Shown here: positions 53,268 to 62,180 of the stretch, piece after piece
Numbering within the stretch: the first letter of the stretch is position 1
Layout of the letters: every line of letters starts with the position of its first letter
Assembly (NCBI RefSeq): GCF_008801405.1
Contig: NZ_VZPV01000001.1
Location: forward strand, 2,914,001 to 2,978,000
Direction: 5' to 3'
Origin: Ralstonia insidiosa
Lineage (GTDB): Bacteria > Pseudomonadota > Gammaproteobacteria > Burkholderiales > Burkholderiaceae
Length of the DNA stretch: 64,000 bases
The notes under the pieces: generated by a model
The model's database searches: none
Told to the model about the DNA's origin: nothing
The model's input: the letters and a program-made list of their open reading frames with translations, nothing else
Position numbers and translations under genes: made by a program

Positions 53268-53933
53268 ATGAAACGCGCCCCTACCCCCGCCAACAAGCTC
53301 AGCCTGACCGACCTGGGCAAGCTGCGCGAACAGCTCAAGCACGAAACCGAGGCACGCGAGGCCGAACGCCAGCGCGCCGAAGCCGCTGCGCGCAAGGCAG
53401 AAGAAGAGGCCAACGTGTTCCGCGCCAACGTCGGCGAGGTGAACGCGCTGCGCCAGAACAAGCGCGTCGAGCATCCGCGCAATCCGCCTGCCCCCGACCC
53501 CGTGCATTCACGTGCGGAAGACAAGCGCGTGCTCGATGCCTCGCTGTCGGACGAATTCGACGTCGACAACCTGCTGGAGACCGACGACACGCTCTCCTAC
53601 CGCCGCCCCGGCATCGGCGAGGACGTGCTCAAGAAACTGCGCCGCGGCGAGTGGGCCACGCAAGACCAGATCGACCTGCACGGCCTGCGCCGCGAAGAAG
53701 CGCGCGAGGCGCTGGCCGCCTTCCTGCGACGCGCCGTGCAGCGCGGCATCCGCTGCGTGCGCGTGATCCACGGCAAGGGCCTGGGCTCACCCGACAAGAC
53801 ACCCGTACTCAAGGGCAAGGTGCGCTCGTGGCTGGTGCAGAAGGAAGAAGTGATTGCCTTTGTCGAGCCGCGCAACACGGCCGGCGGTGCGGGTGCTGTA
53901 CTGGTGCTCCTGCGCCAGCCGCACGGTTCCTGA
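53268..53933 (+). CDS. Smr-domain (MutS2-like) protein
   Basis: 221 aa. A charged, coiled-coil N-terminal half (KLREQLKHETEAREAERQRA) leads to a C-terminal Smr domain (about residues 135-215) with QIDLHGLRREEAREALAAFL and the RVIHGKGLGS loop, motifs of Smr nicking-type endonucleases. Such stand-alone Smr proteins (YdaL/SmrB type) may cut RNA or DNA; SmrB acts on mRNA at collided ribosomes in E. coli. I start it at the ATG of MKRAPTPANK. It follows trxB after a terminator. Confidence 0.88.
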   Translation: MKRAPTPANKLSLTDLGKLREQLKHETEAREAERQRAEAAARKAEEEANVFRANVGEVNALRQNKRVEHPRNPPAPDPVHSRAEDKRVLDASLSDEFDVDNLLETDDTLSYRRPGIGEDVLKKLRRGEWATQDQIDLHGLRREEAREALAAFLRRAVQRGIRCVRVIHGKGLGSPDKTPVLKGKVRSWLVQKEEVIAFVEPRNTAGGAGAVLVLLRQPHGS

Positions 53934-53978
53934 CGCGTTCATCTTCCCATCGCCCCCAATAACAAGAACAACACGCCC

Positions 53979-54602
53979 ATGCACGTAACTCGCCTGCAGT
54001 TGGTGATGCACTGGATGGAGATCCTCGCGGTCTTCTCATTCGCCATCTCGGGGCTGGCTGAGGCGAAGCGGCGCCGGCTCGATGCCGTGGGCGCGTTCAT
54101 CGTGGCCTTCCTGACGGCCTTTGGCGGCGGCACGCTGCGCGATCTATTGCTCGATCGCCGGCCTTTCTACTGGGTCGAGCACGAGCACTACCTGCTCGCG
54201 CTGTTCATCATGAGCCTGTTCGCCAACTGGGTGATCCGGCTGGTGAGCCAGCTTGTGTCCGACCGCGTGCTGATCGTGGCAGACGCCATTGGCATGGGCC
54301 TGTTTGGCGTGCTGGGCACGCAACTGGCGCTGGATGCGGGCGTACCGATCTTCGTGTCGGTGATGATGGGCGTGATCACGGCGGCCTTTGGTGGCCTGCT
54401 GCGCGATGTGGTCTGCAATGAAGTGCCCATGCTGCTGCGGGATAACCACCCGTACGCGACCTGCGCGTTTCTCGGGTGCTTCCTCTACGTCGGGCTGACG
54501 TTCACGGACTTGCTGCCGAGCGTGTCCGTGGTGATCGCCACGCTGGCAATCGTGATCGGGCGGCTGGTGACGCTGCGCTGGAACATCACCTTACCGCGCT
54601 GA
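53979..54602 (+). CDS. TRIC-type channel family membrane protein (UPF0126/YadS)
   Basis: 207 aa with seven membrane helices made of two related halves. Signature segments are FSFAISGLAEAKRRRLDAVG with AFGGGTLRDLLLDRRPFYW in the first half, and ADAIGMGLFGVLGTQLAL with AFGGLLRDVVCNEVPMLLR in the second. Prokaryotic TRIC homologues of this kind form monovalent cation channels; the physiological role here is unknown. It starts 45 bp after the Smr gene. Confidence 0.9.
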   Translation: MHVTRLQLVMHWMEILAVFSFAISGLAEAKRRRLDAVGAFIVAFLTAFGGGTLRDLLLDRRPFYWVEHEHYLLALFIMSLFANWVIRLVSQLVSDRVLIVADAIGMGLFGVLGTQLALDAGVPIFVSVMMGVITAAFGGLLRDVVCNEVPMLLRDNHPYATCAFLGCFLYVGLTFTDLLPSVSVVIATLAIVIGRLVTLRWNITLPR

Positions 54603-54643
54603 TCGGTAGCGGCCGGCGCGAGCACGCCGGCCAGACAGGTCGC

Positions 54644-54982
54644 TTAGACCGCGGCTTCGTCCTTCTCGCCGGTGCGGATGCGGATCACCTGCTCCACCGG
54701 CATCACGAAGATCTTGCCGTCGCCGATCTTGCCGGTCTTGGCAGCCTTGACGATGGTGTCGATCACGTTCTCGACCTGGTTGTCGGCCACCACCACCTCG
54801 ATCTTGATCTTCGGCAGGAAGTCGACCACATACTCAGCACCGCGATACAGCTCGGTGTGGCCCTTCTGGCGGCCGAAACCCTTGACCTCGGTGACGGTCA
54901 GCCCGGTCACCCCCACGTCGGCGAGCGACTCGCGCACTTCGTCCAGTTTGAAGGGCTTGATGATGGCGGTGATCTGTTTCAT
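54644..54982 (-). CDS. glnB: Nitrogen regulatory protein PII
   Basis: 112 aa, the exact family length. N-terminus MKQITAIIKPFKLDEVRESL, T-loop with Tyr51 (ELYRGAEYVVDFLPK), the usual uridylylation site, and C-terminal GKIFVMPVEQVIRIRTGE. PII trimers sense 2-oxoglutarate and ATP/ADP and control glutamine synthetase and NtrB. It follows the methyltransferase gene by 14 bp and, beyond it, nadE, a glutamine-dependent enzyme; NadE is a known PII target in some bacteria. Without an amtB neighbour I favour GlnB over GlnK, but sequence does not settle it. Confidence 0.93.
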   Translation of the reverse strand: MKQITAIIKPFKLDEVRESLADVGVTGLTVTEVKGFGRQKGHTELYRGAEYVVDFLPKIKIEVVVADNQVENVIDTIVKAAKTGKIGDGKIFVMPVEQVIRIRTGEKDEAAV

Positions 54983-54996
54983 GGGTGTCTCGCTAA

Positions 54997-55623
54997 CTAG
55001 TTGGTGAGGTATTCAAGCGTCCAATAATACTGGAGCCGGTTAATGCGCACATCCTGGGCGATGCCAGCCACCGTTTGCAGCAGCGTCGGATCGTCGGGAA
55101 AGTTCTTCAGGACATCGTGCTCGCTGCCGTCACTTAAGGGCCGGCGCTGCCACGTGTTGCCATGCTCGTCGTTGTAGGCAACGGGCGTGCTGGAACCAAA
55201 CACATACTGGTTATCAAACCACAGCACCCGCACGCCGGGCCCGAGCACGCGGTGCAGCCCTTCGATGTGCTGACGCAGGTGCTGCAACGGCACGTGCGAC
55301 CACCAGCAGCCTGCCGTCATCACCTCGAACGTGCCCGGTGCGAACGGCAGCGCATCGTTGTCGGCCCGTACGAACGCCGCGCCGGCAATGCCCTTACCGC
55401 GCGCGATGCGCAACACGGTGTCGTTGTAATCCGCGCCGACAATGCTGCGCGCATCCGCCATCGCCTCGGTCCAGAAACCGGTACCACAAGCCACGTCCAG
55501 CACCCGCGCGCCACGCGTCACGTCACGCACGCGCGCCTTCAACCACGCCAAATCACCCTGCCGCTCGGGCTTCGTATAAATCCGCTCGTATTCGGGGGCA
55601 CGTTTGGCGTAGTAGTCGAGCAT
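54997..55623 (-). CDS. Class I SAM-dependent methyltransferase
   Basis: 208 aa. The SAM-binding core is clear: RVLDVACGTGFWTEAMA (motif I), VGADYNDTVLRIARGKG, then FVRADNDALPFAPGTFEVMT (motifs II-III). The N-terminus YYAKRAPEYERIYTKPERQG resembles ubiquinone/demethylmenaquinone methyltransferase-like proteins of unknown substrate. It sits between nadE (12 bp) and glnB (14 bp) on the same strand, so the three are almost certainly one operon. Confidence 0.88.
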   Translation of the reverse strand: MLDYYAKRAPEYERIYTKPERQGDLAWLKARVRDVTRGARVLDVACGTGFWTEAMADARSIVGADYNDTVLRIARGKGIAGAAFVRADNDALPFAPGTFEVMTAGCWWSHVPLQHLRQHIEGLHRVLGPGVRVLWFDNQYVFGSSTPVAYNDEHGNTWQRRPLSDGSEHDVLKNFPDDPTLLQTVAGIAQDVRINRLQYYWTLEYLTN

Positions 55624-55635
55624 GGTCTTCGGTGC

Positions 55636-57273
55636 TTATTCCTTGAACCGCGAGGTGATCGGGTACCGCCAATCGCGCCCAAACGCGCGCTGCGTCACAC
55701 GCACGCCCACCGGCGCCTGACGGCGCTTGTACTCGTTGATCTTGATGAGGCGCACGATCTTCTGTACGTCGGCTTCGGCAAATCCAGCGGCGATGATGTC
55801 GCTCACGCGCTGGTTCTGCTCCATGTAGCGCTGCACGATGGCGTCGAGCGCGTCGTACTCGGGCAGGCTGTCCTGGTCGGTCTGGTTCTCGCGCAGCTCT
55901 GCCGACGGCGCACGCGTCAGGATGCGCTCCGGAATCACCTCAGACAGCGTATTGCGGTAGCGGCACAGCCGATAGACCAGCGTCTTGAAGATGTCCTTGA
56001 TGACAGCGAAACCGCCGGCCATGTCGCCGTACAGCGTGCAGTAGCCGACCGCCATCTCGCTCTTGTTGCCGGTGGTCAGCACAATGCGGCCAGACTTGTT
56101 GGACAGCGCCATCAGCAGCGTGCCGCGGATGCGCGCCTGGATGTTTTCCTCCGTCGCATCTTCCGGCAGACCACGGAATTCTTCCGCCAGTGCGCCCCTG
56201 AACGCATCGAACATGGGCGCGATGGGGATTTCGTCGTATTGCACACCCAGGCGGGCAGCCATGTCGCGCGCATCCACCCACGAGATATCGGCCGTGTAGC
56301 GCGAGGGCATCATCACCGCGCGCACGCGATCGGCGCCCAGCGCATCGACGGCAATCGCCAGCACCAGCGCAGAATCCACGCCACCCGACAGGCCGATAAT
56401 CGCGCCCGGGAAACCGTTCTTGCCGAGGTAATCCCGCACACCCAGCTTGAGCGCCTCGTACACCTGCGCCTCCAGCGAGGCTTCCGGCACGATCGTGCCG
56501 GGCAGCGCCTTGCCGCCGGCGAACTGCACGGTGCCGACGCCCTCGACAAACTGGCCCATCTGCACGACCACCTTGCCCTCGGCATCGAGCACGAACGAGC
56601 CACCGTCGAACACGAGCTCATCTTGGCCGCCAACCAGGTTCACGTACACATGCGGCAAGCCCGACTCCTTCACGCGCGCACCGATGATGCGTTCGCGCAG
56701 GTCTTCCTTGTCCAGGTGATACGGCGAGGCGTTGGGAATCAACACCACCTGTGCGCCGGCAGCCTTCGCGTAAGCGGTGGCCGAGGGGTACCAAGCGTCT
56801 TCGCAAATGATGATGCCGAAGCGCGTGCCGTCCACCTCGAACACAAAGGGTTCGGTGCCGGGCTGGAAGTAACGCTTCTCGTCGAAGACTTCGTTGTTGG
56901 GCAATTCGAGCTTGTTGTACCGGCCGACCACACGGCCGTCCACAGCCACGGTGGCGCTATTGGTCGGTTTAGGCAGCACGCCGGGCGCTGGGGCTTCCAG
57001 CGAGATCTGCGGGTGCCCGATCAGCACGTGCAGGCCTGGGAAGGCCGCCAACTCGGCGATCAACGCATCGAGCGCGCGGGCGCTGGCGTCGATAAAGGCC
57101 GGGCGCAGCAACAGGTCTTCGGGCGGATAGCCGGTAAGCGACAGCTCCGGCGTGAGGAGAATGCGCGCACCAGCCTGGTGCGCCTCACGCGCAGCGGCGA
57201 CGATGCGGGCAGCATTGCCGGCGAAATCGCCGACGGTGCAGTTGATCTGGGCGAGAGCGACAGTGACGGTCAT
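55636..57273 (-). CDS. nadE: Glutamine-dependent NAD+ synthetase
   Basis: 545 aa. The N-terminal nitrilase-type glutaminase domain has Glu43 in TPELSLTGYP, a lysine in YNKLELPNNEVFDEKRYF and the nucleophile Cys in GIIICEDAWYP. The C-terminal synthetase domain has the PP-loop IGLSGGVDSALVLAI. Together they release ammonia from glutamine and amidate deamido-NAD+ with ATP, the last step of NAD synthesis. The ATG at 57273 begins the conserved first strand; an ATG at 57330 would overlap the divergent gene. It heads the nadE-methyltransferase-glnB operon. Confidence 0.95.
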   Translation of the reverse strand: MTVTVALAQINCTVGDFAGNAARIVAAAREAHQAGARILLTPELSLTGYPPEDLLLRPAFIDASARALDALIAELAAFPGLHVLIGHPQISLEAPAPGVLPKPTNSATVAVDGRVVGRYNKLELPNNEVFDEKRYFQPGTEPFVFEVDGTRFGIIICEDAWYPSATAYAKAAGAQVVLIPNASPYHLDKEDLRERIIGARVKESGLPHVYVNLVGGQDELVFDGGSFVLDAEGKVVVQMGQFVEGVGTVQFAGGKALPGTIVPEASLEAQVYEALKLGVRDYLGKNGFPGAIIGLSGGVDSALVLAIAVDALGADRVRAVMMPSRYTADISWVDARDMAARLGVQYDEIPIAPMFDAFRGALAEEFRGLPEDATEENIQARIRGTLLMALSNKSGRIVLTTGNKSEMAVGYCTLYGDMAGGFAVIKDIFKTLVYRLCRYRNTLSEVIPERILTRAPSAELRENQTDQDSLPEYDALDAIVQRYMEQNQRVSDIIAAGFAEADVQKIVRLIKINEYKRRQAPVGVRVTQRAFGRDWRYPITSRFKE

Positions 57274-57328
57274 GGGGGCAATATGGGATGCAAGCGCAGC
57301 ACCCCGGGCTGGAATTAGAATCGGCGGC

Positions 57329-58552
57329 ATGACTTCCCGCCCCCTTGTTCCCGAGCCCGAAACCCGCGCCGGATCGCAGCATTATCGCATGCGGCTTGTG
57401 ACCGATCTGCGCGACATCGGCCGCGACGCGTGGGACGCCCTGCTCGCCCAGCAGCCCGAGGCCACGCCCTTCCTGCGCTACGACTTCCTGCACGCCCTGC
57501 ACGAGAGTGGCAGCGCATCGCCCGACACGGGCTGGTCGCCGCAATACCTGACGTTGTGGGAAGACGGCGACGATGGGCACACAGGAGAAACGCTGGCCGC
57601 GGCGGCGCCGCTGTACGTGAAGGGCCACTCCTATGGCGAGTACGTCTTCGACTGGGCCTGGGCCAACGCGTATGCGCAGCACGGGCTGGAGTACTACCCG
57701 AAGTGGTTGTCCGCCATTCCCTTCACGCCGGTGCAGGGCGCACGTCTGCTGGCGCGTGGTGCTACGGCGCGCGCCGCTCTGCTTGACACCCTATTGGCGG
57801 TGGCGCAGCAAAGTGAGTTGTCTTCGCTGCACGTGCTGTTCCCGACTACGGATGAGGCCGAACAGATGCGCGCCGCCGGCATGTTGCTGCGGCAAGGGGT
57901 GCAGTTTCACTGGTGCAATGCGGGCTTCGGCAGCTTCGACGATTTTCTTGCCGCCTTGGAGCAGAAGAAACGCAAGAACATCCGCGCCGAACGCCGCCGT
58001 GTGCATGACGCCGGCATCACCTTCCGCCACGTCCCCGGCGCGGCGGCCACCGATGCCGACTGGCGCTTCTTCCACCGTTGCTACCGCACCACCTACCGCG
58101 AACATCACTCCTCGCCGTACCTGAACCTGGAGTTCTTCCGCCAGATCGGCCAGTCGATGCCGGAAAACCTGCTGTTGGTGATTGCCTCGCGCGCGGGCAA
58201 CGACATCGCCAGCGCGCTGCTGGTGGTCGATGCACGGCCGGAAGCGTCGGTCATGTACGGCCGCTACTGGGGCGCGATCGAGCATCACCCCTGCCTGCAC
58301 TTTGAGACGGCGTACTACCAGCCGCTGACGTACTGCATCGAGCACGGCATCCGCACGTTCGAGGGGGGTGCTCAGGGTGAGCACAAGATGGCGCGCGGCT
58401 TTGAACCGGTGGCGACGCTGTCAGCGCATTGGCTCGCGCATCCGGGCTTTGCCGATGCCGTAGGCCGGTTCCTCGACCGCGAGACGGCCGGCATGGAAGC
58501 GTATCTGGACGAACTGACGGATCGCTCGCCGTTCAGGCAGCGTCCGGAGTAA
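57329..58552 (+). CDS. FemAB/GNAT-like protein (DUF482 family)
   Basis: 407 aa. It matches the DUF482 / peptidogalycan-biosynthesis-recognition family: FLRYDFLHALHESGSASPDT near the start, the basic KKRKNIRAERRRVHDAGI in the middle, and GAQGEHKMARGFEPVATLSA near the end. The fold is a duplicated acyl-CoA N-acyltransferase type, but acceptor and donor are unknown. No signal peptide, so cytosolic. It is divergent from nadE with only 55 bp between starts, so the two promoters must overlap. Confidence 0.85.
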   Translation: MTSRPLVPEPETRAGSQHYRMRLVTDLRDIGRDAWDALLAQQPEATPFLRYDFLHALHESGSASPDTGWSPQYLTLWEDGDDGHTGETLAAAAPLYVKGHSYGEYVFDWAWANAYAQHGLEYYPKWLSAIPFTPVQGARLLARGATARAALLDTLLAVAQQSELSSLHVLFPTTDEAEQMRAAGMLLRQGVQFHWCNAGFGSFDDFLAALEQKKRKNIRAERRRVHDAGITFRHVPGAAATDADWRFFHRCYRTTYREHHSSPYLNLEFFRQIGQSMPENLLLVIASRAGNDIASALLVVDARPEASVMYGRYWGAIEHHPCLHFETAYYQPLTYCIEHGIRTFEGGAQGEHKMARGFEPVATLSAHWLAHPGFADAVGRFLDRETAGMEAYLDELTDRSPFRQRPE

Positions 58553-58619
58553 ACAACCGGGGAAAGGACCGCGAAGGCCCGAGAGACGGCGTCCGCCACA
58601 ACGGCGGACGCGAAACAGC

Positions 58620-58817
58620 TTAGCGTGCGGCCAGCTTCTGTGCGGGGACCGGGCACTGCGCCGGGCAGGCACCCGCAGTCGGCAAGGCGCCAGCAGGCGC
58701 GACACCACGTTCGCCAGCATGCGCTGCATCGGCCGGGCCAGCAAGCAACGCCCACACGGTAAAGGCGATCATGGCCATGAGAGAAAGCACGGGAACGGCA
58801 ACGGTCTTGTTCAACAT
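58620..58817 (-). CDS. Small membrane-anchored or exported hypothetical protein
   Basis: 65 aa. An N-terminal hydrophobic segment (PVLSLMAMIAFTVWALLAGP) can be a membrane anchor or uncleaved signal, followed by an Ala/Pro-rich tail with a CPAQCPVP motif. No family recognised. The start is the ATG at 58817; an ATG at 58841 would add eight residues. A GC-rich hairpin (58588-58612) lies just beyond the stop. The following 300 bp (58818-59118) contain no gene apart from the ppa terminator. Confidence 0.5.
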   Translation of the reverse strand: MLNKTVAVPVLSLMAMIAFTVWALLAGPADAAHAGERGVAPAGALPTAGACPAQCPVPAQKLAAR

Positions 58818-59047
58818 CGCAGTACCAAGGGTTGGAGTCAAACTTGTCCGGGAGTCTAGAGGCGCCGTTTCCGACGGGCAAATGAGCGTTACTTAAATCT
58901 CTGTATAGCGGGATTGCGTCGCCCCTTCATGCATTACATGAAGAAACACCCCGGAGAATGCATGATGCGATATTCGCTCGCCACAAATGGCTGCACCATG
59001 CGGGTTGGTGGGTAGTGCGACATTGCAGTCATTTCGACCCTCCAAAC

Positions 59048-59084
59048 AAAAAATCCCGGCCATCCTTACGGATGCCGGGATTTT
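59048..59084 (-). terminator. Terminator downstream of ppa
   Basis: On the minus strand AAAATCCCGGCATCC...GGATGGCCGGGATTTTTT forms a hairpin with one bulged base and a T-run, 35 bp after the ppa stop codon. Confidence 0.8.
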
Positions 59085-59118
59085 CCTGCTCAGGCGTACA
59101 GCAAATTCGTCAGGTGTC

Positions 59119-59646
59119 TTACTTCTTATAGTTGGCGACGCCGTCAACGATTTCCTTGTGGGCTTCTTCAATGCCGCCCCAGCCTTCGACCTTGACCCAC
59201 TTGCCGGCTTCCAGCGCCTTGTACTGCTCGAAGAAGTGCTTGATCTGGTCCAGCAGGTTCTGGCCGATGTCGGACAGGTCCGTCATGTGCGCGGTGGCGG
59301 GGCTCAGCTTGTTGACCGGCACGGCGACCAGCTTGGCATCCACGCCGGACTCGTCCGTCATCTTCAGCATGCCCAGCACGCGGCAGCGCACCACGCAGCC
59401 GTGGATCAGCGGGAACGGCGTGACGACCAGCACGTCCACCGGGTCACCGTCGCCCGACAGCGTCTGGGGGATGAAGCCGTAGTTGGCCGGATAGCGCATG
59501 CCGGTGCCCACGAAGCGGTCCACGTGCAGCATGCCGGTTTCCTTGTCGGCTTCGTACTTGACCGGGTCGCTTTGCGCCGGAATCTCGATGATGACGTTGA
59601 AGTCGTTGGGGATGTCCTTGCCCGGCGAGACGTTGTTGAAGCTCAT
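59119..59646 (-). CDS. ppa: Inorganic pyrophosphatase (family I)
   Basis: 175 aa, the standard bacterial length. The metal-binding signature GDGDPVDVLVVTP is present, as are EADKETGMLHVDRFV and MRYPANYGFIPQTL. The enzyme hydrolyses pyrophosphate with Mg2+ in the cytosol and pulls biosynthetic reactions forward. I start it at MSFNNVSPG; codons upstream lack family character. A terminator follows. Confidence 0.96.
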   Translation of the reverse strand: MSFNNVSPGKDIPNDFNVIIEIPAQSDPVKYEADKETGMLHVDRFVGTGMRYPANYGFIPQTLSGDGDPVDVLVVTPFPLIHGCVVRCRVLGMLKMTDESGVDAKLVAVPVNKLSPATAHMTDLSDIGQNLLDQIKHFFEQYKALEAGKWVKVEGWGGIEEAHKEIVDGVANYKK

Positions 59647-59804
59647 GGAAATGCTCCGGAATGCGCGAAGTGCGTAAAAACGCGACGCAAATGGTTGAAA
59701 GAAGGCTCGAAAACTGTCGGCGGGCATTATAGCCCCTGACGCCCGGCAACCCTGGCGCACCCGTGCGAAAATCGCGCGTTGCCGATCTTCTGCAGGAACC
59801 CCCC

Positions 59805-61241
59805 ATGCACGCCCAGCACTTCATCGCCAACCGCTTGATGTCGCCCGATTCGGGCATGCGCATCAAGGTGTTCGACCCGTCCGACGGTCAACCGTTTGCC
59901 GAGATCGCGCGCGGCAATGCCACCGACATCTCCGTGGCCGTGCACGCCGCGCGGCGTGCCTTTGAAGGCGTCTGGGGCCAGTTGAGCCCCGCCGAGCGCG
60001 GCCGGCTGCTCATGCGCGTGGCCCTGCGCCTGGCCGATCACGAAGAAGAGCTCGCCCGCCTGGAAGCCCGCGACACCGGCAAGCCCATGCGCCAGGCCCG
60101 CGCCGATGCCCGCGCCATCGCCCGCTACTTCGAGTTCTATGCCGGAGCGGCGGACAAGCTGCACGGCCAGACCATCCCCTATCCGGCGGATACCACCGTG
60201 CTGACCGTGCGCGAGCCGCATGGCGTGACGGCGCACATCATCCCCTGGAACTACCCGATGCAGATCTTCGGGCGCAGCGTGGGCGCCGCCTTGGCTGCGG
60301 GCAACGCCTGCGTGGTCAAGCCGGCCGAAGATGCGTGCCTGTCGATCCTGCGCGTGGCCGAACTGGCTGCCGAGGCGGGGTTGCCCGATGGCGCACTCAA
60401 CGTCGTGACGGGCTATGGTCATGAGGCGGGTGCAGCACTGGCGGCGCATCCGGGCATCAATCATGTGTCGTTTACCGGGTCGCCGGAAACGGGCAAAGCC
60501 ATCGTGCGCGCGGCGGCTGAAAACCACGTGCCCGTCACGCTGGAACTGGGCGGCAAGTCTCCGCAGATCCTGTTTGCCGATGCGGATCTGGAGGCAGCGA
60601 TCCCGGCCGTGGTCAACGGCATCATCCAGAACGCAGGGCAGACGTGCTCAGCCGGCAGCCGTGTGCTGATCGAGCGCAGCATCTACGAGGCGGTGCTCGA
60701 TCAACTGGCCACGGTATTCGAATCGATCAAGGTCGGCCCCGCATCGCTGGACCTGGATTGCGGCCCGCTGATCAACCCGAAGCAGCAGCAACGGGTGTGG
60801 GATTTCGTCTCGGATGCCCAGCACGCCAACATTCCGGTGATGGCGCAAGGGCAGGTCGTGCCGGAGGCGCCCGAGACCGGCTACTACCAGGCGCCGATGC
60901 TGTTGCGCGACGTCCCACACACGCACCGCCTTGCGCAGGAAGAGGTGTTCGGCCCGCTGCTGGCCGCCCTGCCCTTCGATAGCGAGGCGGAAGCGCTCAC
61001 GCTCGCCAACGGCACGCCGTATGGGCTGGTGGCCGGTGTGTGGACGCGTGACGGCGGGCGGCAGCTTCGCCTGGCCCGCAAGCTCAAAGCCGGTCAGGTC
61101 TTCATCAACAACTACGGCGCAGGCGGCGGCGTGGAGCTGCCTTTTGGCGGCACGGGCCAGTCGGGCCACGGGCGCGAGAAAGGCTTCGAGGCGCTGTATG
61201 GTTTCACCACCTTGAAGACCATCGCCATCCGGCACGGCTAG
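59805..61241 (+). CDS. Aldehyde dehydrogenase, NAD(P)-dependent
   Basis: 478 aa of the ALDH superfamily. The NAD-binding segment IIPWNYPMQIFGRSVGAALA, the catalytic Glu in VTLELGGKSPQILF and the nucleophile Cys in QNAGQTCSAGSR are all present, as is the late EEVFGPLLAALPFDSE. It oxidizes an aldehyde to the acid; the closest functional guess is a betaine-aldehyde or 4-hydroxybutanal-type substrate, but this is not decided. I start at MHAQHFIANR (59805). An SDR gene and an MFS gene follow on the same strand, suggesting a catabolic unit. Confidence 0.9.
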   Translation: MHAQHFIANRLMSPDSGMRIKVFDPSDGQPFAEIARGNATDISVAVHAARRAFEGVWGQLSPAERGRLLMRVALRLADHEEELARLEARDTGKPMRQARADARAIARYFEFYAGAADKLHGQTIPYPADTTVLTVREPHGVTAHIIPWNYPMQIFGRSVGAALAAGNACVVKPAEDACLSILRVAELAAEAGLPDGALNVVTGYGHEAGAALAAHPGINHVSFTGSPETGKAIVRAAAENHVPVTLELGGKSPQILFADADLEAAIPAVVNGIIQNAGQTCSAGSRVLIERSIYEAVLDQLATVFESIKVGPASLDLDCGPLINPKQQQRVWDFVSDAQHANIPVMAQGQVVPEAPETGYYQAPMLLRDVPHTHRLAQEEVFGPLLAALPFDSEAEALTLANGTPYGLVAGVWTRDGGRQLRLARKLKAGQVFINNYGAGGGVELPFGGTGQSGHGREKGFEALYGFTTLKTIAIRHG

Positions 61242-61268
61242 AACAACACAAACAACACAAACAACACA
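61242..61268. repeat. Short tandem repeat, three 9-bp units
   Basis: Three exact AACAACACA units immediately after the aldehyde dehydrogenase stop codon, in the 45-bp space before the SDR gene. Confidence 0.9.
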
Positions 61269-61286
61269 ACACCACGAGGAGACACC

Positions 61287-62045
61287 ATGCGGCTTGCCGG
61301 CAAGATCGCCATCGTCACAGGTGCCGGCTCGGGCTTTGGCGAAGGCATCGCCAACACCTTTGCCCGTGAAGGCGCACGCGTCATCGTCAATGACTTGAAC
61401 ACCGAGGCCGGCGAGCGCGTAGCCGATGCCATCCGCGTGGCCGGCGGCGATGCGCATTTCGTGCATGCCGACGTGTCGGACGGTGATTCGGTCGCCAAGC
61501 TGCTGGGCGCGACGCTCGCGCGTTATGGCGATCTGCACATCGTCGTGAACAACGCCGGGACCACGCACAAGAACAAGCCGCTGCTGCAGATCACCGAAGA
61601 CGAATTCGACCGTGTGATGGCGGTCAACGTGAAGAGCATCTACTGGACAGCGCGCCACATGGTGCCGCACTTCCGCGAGCGCGGCGGCGGTGTGTTCGTC
61701 AACGTGGCGTCCACGGCGGGCATCCGGCCGCGGCCGGGACTCGTTTGGTACAACGCCAGCAAGGGTGCTGTCATCACGGCCAGCAAAGCGATGGCAGCCG
61801 AGCTGGGCCCGGACAAGATCCGCGTGAACTGCGTGAACCCGGTGATGGGCGCCACGGGCCTGATCGAGCAGTTCATGGGCATGCCCGACACGCCCGAGAA
61901 TCGTGCGCGCTTTCTGGCGACGATTCCGATGGGGCGGCTGTCCACGCCGCAGGATGTGGCCAATGCCTGCTTGTACCTGGCCTCGGATGAGGCGGAGTTC
62001 ATCACCGGCACGTGCCTGGAGGTGGACGGCGGGCGCTGCGTATAG
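61287..62045 (+). CDS. Short-chain dehydrogenase/reductase
   Basis: 252 aa, classical SDR. Nucleotide-binding TGAGSGFGEGIA at the N-terminus, HIVVNNAGTTHKNKP (NNAG), and the catalytic Ser-Tyr-Lys set in ASTAGIRPRPGLVWYNASKG. The C-terminus (ITGTCLEVDGGRCV) is typical. It would interconvert an alcohol and a carbonyl with NAD(P)(H). ACGAGGAGACACC before the ATG is a strong site. With the upstream aldehyde dehydrogenase and downstream transporter it probably forms a pathway for an alcohol or hydroxy acid. Confidence 0.92.
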   Translation: MRLAGKIAIVTGAGSGFGEGIANTFAREGARVIVNDLNTEAGERVADAIRVAGGDAHFVHADVSDGDSVAKLLGATLARYGDLHIVVNNAGTTHKNKPLLQITEDEFDRVMAVNVKSIYWTARHMVPHFRERGGGVFVNVASTAGIRPRPGLVWYNASKGAVITASKAMAAELGPDKIRVNCVNPVMGATGLIEQFMGMPDTPENRARFLATIPMGRLSTPQDVANACLYLASDEAEFITGTCLEVDGGRCV

Positions 62046-62180
62046 TCGTCACTGCGAACCCTGCAGCAGGGCAGCTTGGCAGGGCCACGCGAGAAGGCGC
62101 AGAATGCGGTGGCGGTTTTCCGGGCCGATGTTGGTGACGAGGAGCAATCGGCCTGAACTCATAACAACTCAGGAGACCCG

